Origin: Pseudomonadota bacterium
Lineage (GTDB): Bacteria; Pseudomonadota; Gammaproteobacteria; Steroidobacterales; Steroidobacteraceae
Direction of reading: 5' to 3'
NCBI GenBank assembly: GCA_018241505.1
Contig: JAFEDS010000009.1
Coordinates: forward strand, 1 to 64,000
DNA: 64,000 nt
In this document: piece after piece, positions 61,542 to 64,000 of the stretch
Layout of the letters: every line of letters starts with the position of its first letter
How positions within the stretch are numbered: position 1 is the stretch's first letter
Made by a program: the position numbers and the translations under genes
Notes under the pieces: generated by a model
What the model was told of the DNA's origin: nothing
Database searches by the model: none
Seen by the model: only the letters and a program-made list of their open reading frames with translations

Positions 61542-62150
61542 ATGAATGAGTTTTCTGGTCTCACGGCCGTGCGTAAGTCCTTACGCAAGTCACTCCGTGC
61601 CAGGCGCCGCGCCCTCTCCAGCAAAGAAAGAAAACTCTATGCAGAGGTCATCGCGCAACGCGTGGATGGCTGGTTGCACCTGCGCCCGAGTTGGCGCATC
61701 GCCATCTACTCTGCGTTACCTGAAGAGCTCGATGCGACACCGCTCATTGAGCTTGCGCGTCGGCGCGGGTGCCGGATCTACCTGCCGCGCATCGATCGCC
61801 ACAGTCTCGGCCGCAAGATGCAGTTCGTCGAACTCGGCAGCCGCCATCGATACAACCGCCTGGGAATCAGCGAGCCGGAAGGCGCGCGCATCATTGGTGC
61901 GCGCTGGCTCGATGTGGTGTTCCTGCCGCTCGTCGGCTTTGATGCGCGCGGTGTGCGATTGGGAACCGGCGGTGGATTCTATGATCGCGCGTTTGCGTTC
62001 CGACGTTGGCGCAAGGCGTGGCACACACCGCAGCTCATTGGTCTCGGTTACTCGTTTCAGCAGGTCGAACACATCACTTCCGCCGCACACGACGTTCTGA
62101 TGGATGCGGTGGTCACTGAAAAAGGGGTCGTACGATGCGCTACTGGCTGA
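61542..62150 (+). CDS. fau: 5-formyltetrahydrofolate cyclo-ligase
   Basis: This enzyme (YgfA) returns 5-formyl-THF to 5,10-methenyl-THF. The ATG at 61542 gives 202 residues; a longer open frame upstream reads through the 6S RNA and is not used. Motifs: RKSLRARRRALSSKERKLYA, IAIYSALPEELDATPLIE and DVVFLPLVGFDARGVRLGTG followed by GGFYDR. It is followed by an overlapping EVE-domain gene. Confidence 0.94.
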   Translation: MNEFSGLTAVRKSLRKSLRARRRALSSKERKLYAEVIAQRVDGWLHLRPSWRIAIYSALPEELDATPLIELARRRGCRIYLPRIDRHSLGRKMQFVELGSRHRYNRLGISEPEGARIIGARWLDVVFLPLVGFDARGVRLGTGGGFYDRAFAFRRWRKAWHTPQLIGLGYSFQQVEHITSAAHDVLMDAVVTEKGVVRCATG

Positions 62151-62599
62151 TGAAGACGGAACCCGACACATTCGGTGTCGATGATCTGGCCGCTGCTGCG
62201 CGTTCCACCACTTCATGGGACGGCGTGCGCAATTACCAGGCTCGCAACACCCTGCGCGACGATATGAAGATGAAGGACCAGGTCTTCCTGTACCACTCGA
62301 GTACCGCGGTACCGGGCATCGTCGCCGTGATGGAGGTCGTGAAGGAGGGTTACCCCGACACAACGGCGTTCGATAAGAAGGATCACCACTACGATCCGGA
62401 CAGCGACCCCGCGAAGCCACGCTGGTACATGGTCGATGTGCGCTTGAAGCGGCGTCTCGCCCGCATCATCACACTCGAAGAGCTGCGCAAACATGCTGCA
62501 AAAGAGCTGCGCGGCATGGTGCTGCTGCGGCCGGGCAACCGTCTGTCAGTAGTGCCGGTGGAAGCCGCTCATTGGAAATTCATCCTCTCGCTGGAGTGA
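62135..62599 (+). CDS. EVE-domain protein
   Basis: EVE domains are PUA-like folds that read modified bases in nucleic acids. The 154-residue protein has the family start RYWLMKTEPDTFGVDDL, SWDGVRNYQARNTLRDDMK-type DGVRNYQARN motif, DQVFLYHSS and KPRWYMVDVRLKRRL. It overlaps fau by 16 bases. Its ligand is unknown here; EVE proteins sometimes accompany restriction systems, but none is present. Confidence 0.93.
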   Translation: MRYWLMKTEPDTFGVDDLAAAARSTTSWDGVRNYQARNTLRDDMKMKDQVFLYHSSTAVPGIVAVMEVVKEGYPDTTAFDKKDHHYDPDSDPAKPRWYMVDVRLKRRLARIITLEELRKHAAKELRGMVLLRPGNRLSVVPVEAAHWKFILSLE

Positions 62600-62660
62600 T
62601 GCGCGCGTCAGGGGGAGTGGATGGAGTTCACACTCACGCGCCTAGCACACTCTCGCTCGC

Positions 62661-62688
62661 TTGTAATTTAATTTCGCATCTATATACT
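62661..62688 (+). promoter_or_regulatory. Promoter of the 16-codon Lys/Ala mini-gene
   Basis: TTGTAA (62661-62666) and TATACT (62683-62688) are separated by 16 bases in an AT-rich stretch that stands out from the GC-rich surroundings. The predicted start site is about 33 bases before the mini-gene ATG. Confidence 0.6.
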
Positions 62689-62727
62689 CCGACCCCGGAC
62701 TAACCTTAATTCACTTGGAGAGCCAAC

Positions 62728-62778
62728 ATGGCGAAAGCAAAGAAGAAGGCGAAGAAGAAAGCCGCTAAGAAGAAGTAA
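62728..62778 (+). CDS. 16-residue Lys/Ala peptide
   Basis: The frame encodes MAKAKKKAKKKAAKKK: ten Lys and five Ala after the Met. GGAG lies seven bases before the ATG, a promoter candidate lies upstream and a strong hairpin follows. The composition recalls the tail of L17 in this genome and histone-H1-like peptides. It may be a nucleic-acid-binding micropeptide, or a leader peptide that stalls ribosomes ahead of rpiA. Nothing proves translation. Confidence 0.55.
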   Translation: MAKAKKKAKKKAAKKK

Positions 62779-62784
62779 TTTCAA

Positions 62785-62814
62785 CTCGGCGGCGCGGGTA
62801 ACCCGCCCGCCGAG
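62785..62814 (+). terminator. Strong hairpin after the mini-gene
   Basis: CTCGGCGG pairs with CCGCCGAG and, inside a one-base bulge, GCGGG pairs with CCCGC around a TAA loop: 13 bp in all. It starts six bases after the mini-gene stop. The following GACTTCTTC is only mildly T-rich. Confidence 0.6.
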
Positions 62815-62827
62815 GACTTCTTCGAGA

Positions 62828-62855
62828 GACTATGCCCGCGTAAGCGGGCATAGTC
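62828..62855 (+). promoter_or_regulatory. 12-bp hairpin with GTAA loop just before the rpiA ribosome-binding site
   Basis: GACTATGCCCGC and GCGGGCATAGTC pair perfectly around a GTAA (GNRA-type) tetraloop. The stem ends six bases before the GGAGG of rpiA. With the preceding hairpin it forms a two-hairpin leader after the Lys/Ala frame. It could be a terminator (GTTTC follows), an mRNA stabiliser, or part of an attenuator. Confidence 0.55.
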
Positions 62856-62873
62856 GTTTCTGGAGGTACCCAA

Positions 62874-63542
62874 ATGTCTGCTGAAGGTGACGCAAAGAAG
62901 CGGTTGGCGGCCCAGGCCGCACTGGATTACGTGGTCGACGGCGCCGTGATCGGTGTCGGCACCGGTTCCACGGTGAATTTCTTCATTGAGGCGCTCATTC
63001 CGTACCGCAACCGCGTTCGAGCCGCCGTTTCCAGTTCCAACGCCTCCACTGAACGGCTTCAGGCGGGTGGCATACCCGTACTGGACCTCAATGAGGTCGA
63101 GGATCTCGGCGTGTATGTCGATGGTGCGGATGAGGCGACCCGCGGCCTGCACCTGATCAAAGGTGGCGGCGCGGCCCTGACGCGCGAGAAGATTGTTGCT
63201 GCCGCTGCGGCGCGGTTCGTCTGTATCGCGGATGAAAGCAAGGTCGTTGCGCGGTTGGGTACGTTCCCACTGCCCATTGAAGTGATCCCGATGGCGCGCT
63301 CATACGTTAAGCGGCAACTGGCGACCCATGGCGGCCGTGCCGTATGGCGTCAGGGTGTTGTGACCGACAACGGCAACCACATCCTGGATGTTCATGGCCT
63401 GACTATCGACGACCCGCCGGCGATGGAGTCCGAGCTGAATCAGATCGTGGGCGTGGTTACCGTAGGGTTATTCGCGCGCCGTCCCGCCGATGTACTGATC
63501 CTCGGTACTGCGCAGGGAATCAAAGTCCTGCCACAGAAGTAG
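62874..63542 (+). CDS. rpiA: Ribose-5-phosphate isomerase A
   Basis: RpiA interconverts ribose 5-phosphate and ribulose 5-phosphate. The 222-residue protein has [37 protein letters not shown]-type DGADEATRG motif, [14 protein letters not shown] and RVLPQK-like end. GGAGG lies seven bases before the ATG. Confidence 0.97.
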   Translation: MSAEGDAKKRLAAQAALDYVVDGAVIGVGTGSTVNFFIEALIPYRNRVRAAVSSSNASTERLQAGGIPVLDLNEVEDLGVYVDGADEATRGLHLIKGGGAALTREKIVAAAAARFVCIADESKVVARLGTFPLPIEVIPMARSYVKRQLATHGGRAVWRQGVVTDNGNHILDVHGLTIDDPPAMESELNQIVGVVTVGLFARRPADVLILGTAQGIKVLPQK

Positions 63543-63572
63543 TGGCGGAGGAAGTATTGCCGCGGTGCGGCT

Positions 63573-63917
63573 TCAGACGCGCGGTATTCGATCGATCTTC
63601 GCCGCGCAAATGAAGTCGTTCTCCGACAGACCCCGGATGGCGTGGGTCGTATACCGGATGCGGCAGTAGTTGTAGCCGACCTCGAGGTCCGGGTGATGGT
63701 CCTCGATGTTGGCCAGATGTGCGACGGCGTTCACAAAACTCATGGTCCGATAGAAGTCCTTGAAGGCGAGCTCACGGCGGATCGAGCGGTGATCCGCCGT
63801 AAGCTGCCATCCGCCATCCAGATCGGCGAGCAGTGCCTCCGCGGCCTCGCGTGTCAAAGGTGCAACGCCACCTTCACATGGCTTGCACTTTTTCTGCGCG
63901 AGGGCGAGATCGCTCAT
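63573..63917 (-). CDS. phhB: 4a-hydroxytetrahydrobiopterin dehydratase
   Basis: PhhB (pterin-4a-carbinolamine dehydratase) recycles the pterin cofactor of aromatic amino acid hydroxylases or serves molybdopterin-related roles. The 114-residue protein has WQLTADHRSIRRELAFKDFY, FVNAVAHLANIEDHHPDLEV and YNYCRIRYTTHAIRGLSEND, including the catalytic His set. It overlaps the upstream partial gene by four bases. Confidence 0.95.
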   Translation of the reverse strand: MSDLALAQKKCKPCEGGVAPLTREAAEALLADLDGGWQLTADHRSIRRELAFKDFYRTMSFVNAVAHLANIEDHHPDLEVGYNYCRIRYTTHAIRGLSENDFICAAKIDRIPRV

Positions 63918-64000
63918 GCGTCGACCGCCACATCCGCGTCAGTCACTTCCGCATCCTGGTCCTTGTGGGCGAAGCTGCGCGCAACATACCTCTCGACGAG
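63914..64000 (-). CDS. 3' end of an unidentified gene
   Basis: On the minus strand a frame is open from the window edge to a TGA at 63916-63914, overlapping the phhB ATG (ATGA). The visible 28 residues (LVERYVARSFAHKDQDAEV, then an acidic end) are too few to name the protein. The overlap indicates an operon with phhB. Confidence 0.6.
   Translation of the reverse strand, partial: LVERYVARSFAHKDQDAEVTDADVAVDA

Overview
The window is about 64 kb of GC-rich bacterial chromosome (roughly 60-63% G+C by eye). It is almost fully coding and carries mostly housekeeping genes. The content points to a gammaproteobacterium: a spc/alpha ribosomal cluster ending rpoA-rplQ; miaB-ybeZ-ybeY-corC-lnt; leuS-lptE and holA-nadD-rsfS-rlmH-maf-rng-yhdP-nitrilase-tldD; ygfB-pepP-ubiH-ubiI divergent from zapA-6S RNA-fau; and a Clp/Vfr-type CRP. 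The high GC, the Clp-like regulator and alanine/proline/lysine-rich protein extensions suggest a lineage near Xanthomonadales/Nevskiales (Steroidobacter-like). That placement is an inference and was not tested by any search.

Layout. 1-10.3 kb: the 3' part of the S10 operon (rpsC, rplP, rpmC, rpsQ), the spc operon to secY and rpmJ, then the alpha operon rpsM-rpsK-rpsD-rpoA-rplQ with its own promoter and a terminator. 10.4-15.8 kb: mscL, pepQ, a small Ala/Pro lipoprotein, a GNAT acetyltransferase, and a feoA-feoB-Cys-rich iron uptake operon behind a Fur-box-like promoter. 15.8-26.1 kb: uvrA and ssb (divergent), miaB, phoH-like, ybeY, corC, lnt and a lipidated-looking DegP/MucD protease. 26.1-42.5 kb: leuS, lptE, an uncharacterised HExxH protein, convergent pip and DUF3299, then holA through tldD. 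42.5-43.0 kb: a 500-base stretch without a convincing gene but packed with inverted repeats. 43.0-54.1 kb: two small genes, an ExeA-type ATPase with an FHA domain, purK-purE, darP, pmbA, a long YihY protein, a BtuF-like protein without signal peptide, djlA, purC, rpe and a CRP homologue with an acidic tail. 54.2-64 kb: coq7, rplM-rpsI, tRNA-Gln, two ubiquinone monooxygenases, pepP, ygfB, a ZapB-like coiled coil, zapA, 6S RNA, fau, an EVE protein, a 16-codon Lys/Ala mini-gene, rpiA, phhB and the 3' end of one more gene.

Much of the window serves translation and growth: ribosomal proteins, RNA polymerase alpha, ribosome and tRNA maturation (DarP, RsfS, RlmH, YbeY, RNase G, MiaB, LeuS) and 6S RNA. 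Envelope biogenesis (SecY, Lnt, LptE, YhdP, CorC), purine synthesis (PurK, PurE, PurC) and ubiquinone synthesis (Coq7, UbiH, UbiI-like) are also represented. I see no phage, insertion sequence, CRISPR array or classical defence island. The most unusual signals are non-coding or very small: the hairpin cluster after tldD, and the self-contained 16-codon lysine/alanine gene with two strong hairpins ahead of rpiA. Several core proteins also carry low-complexity insertions or tails (L17, YhdP, Coq7, UbiH, the CRP homologue), one of them visibly a tandem duplication.
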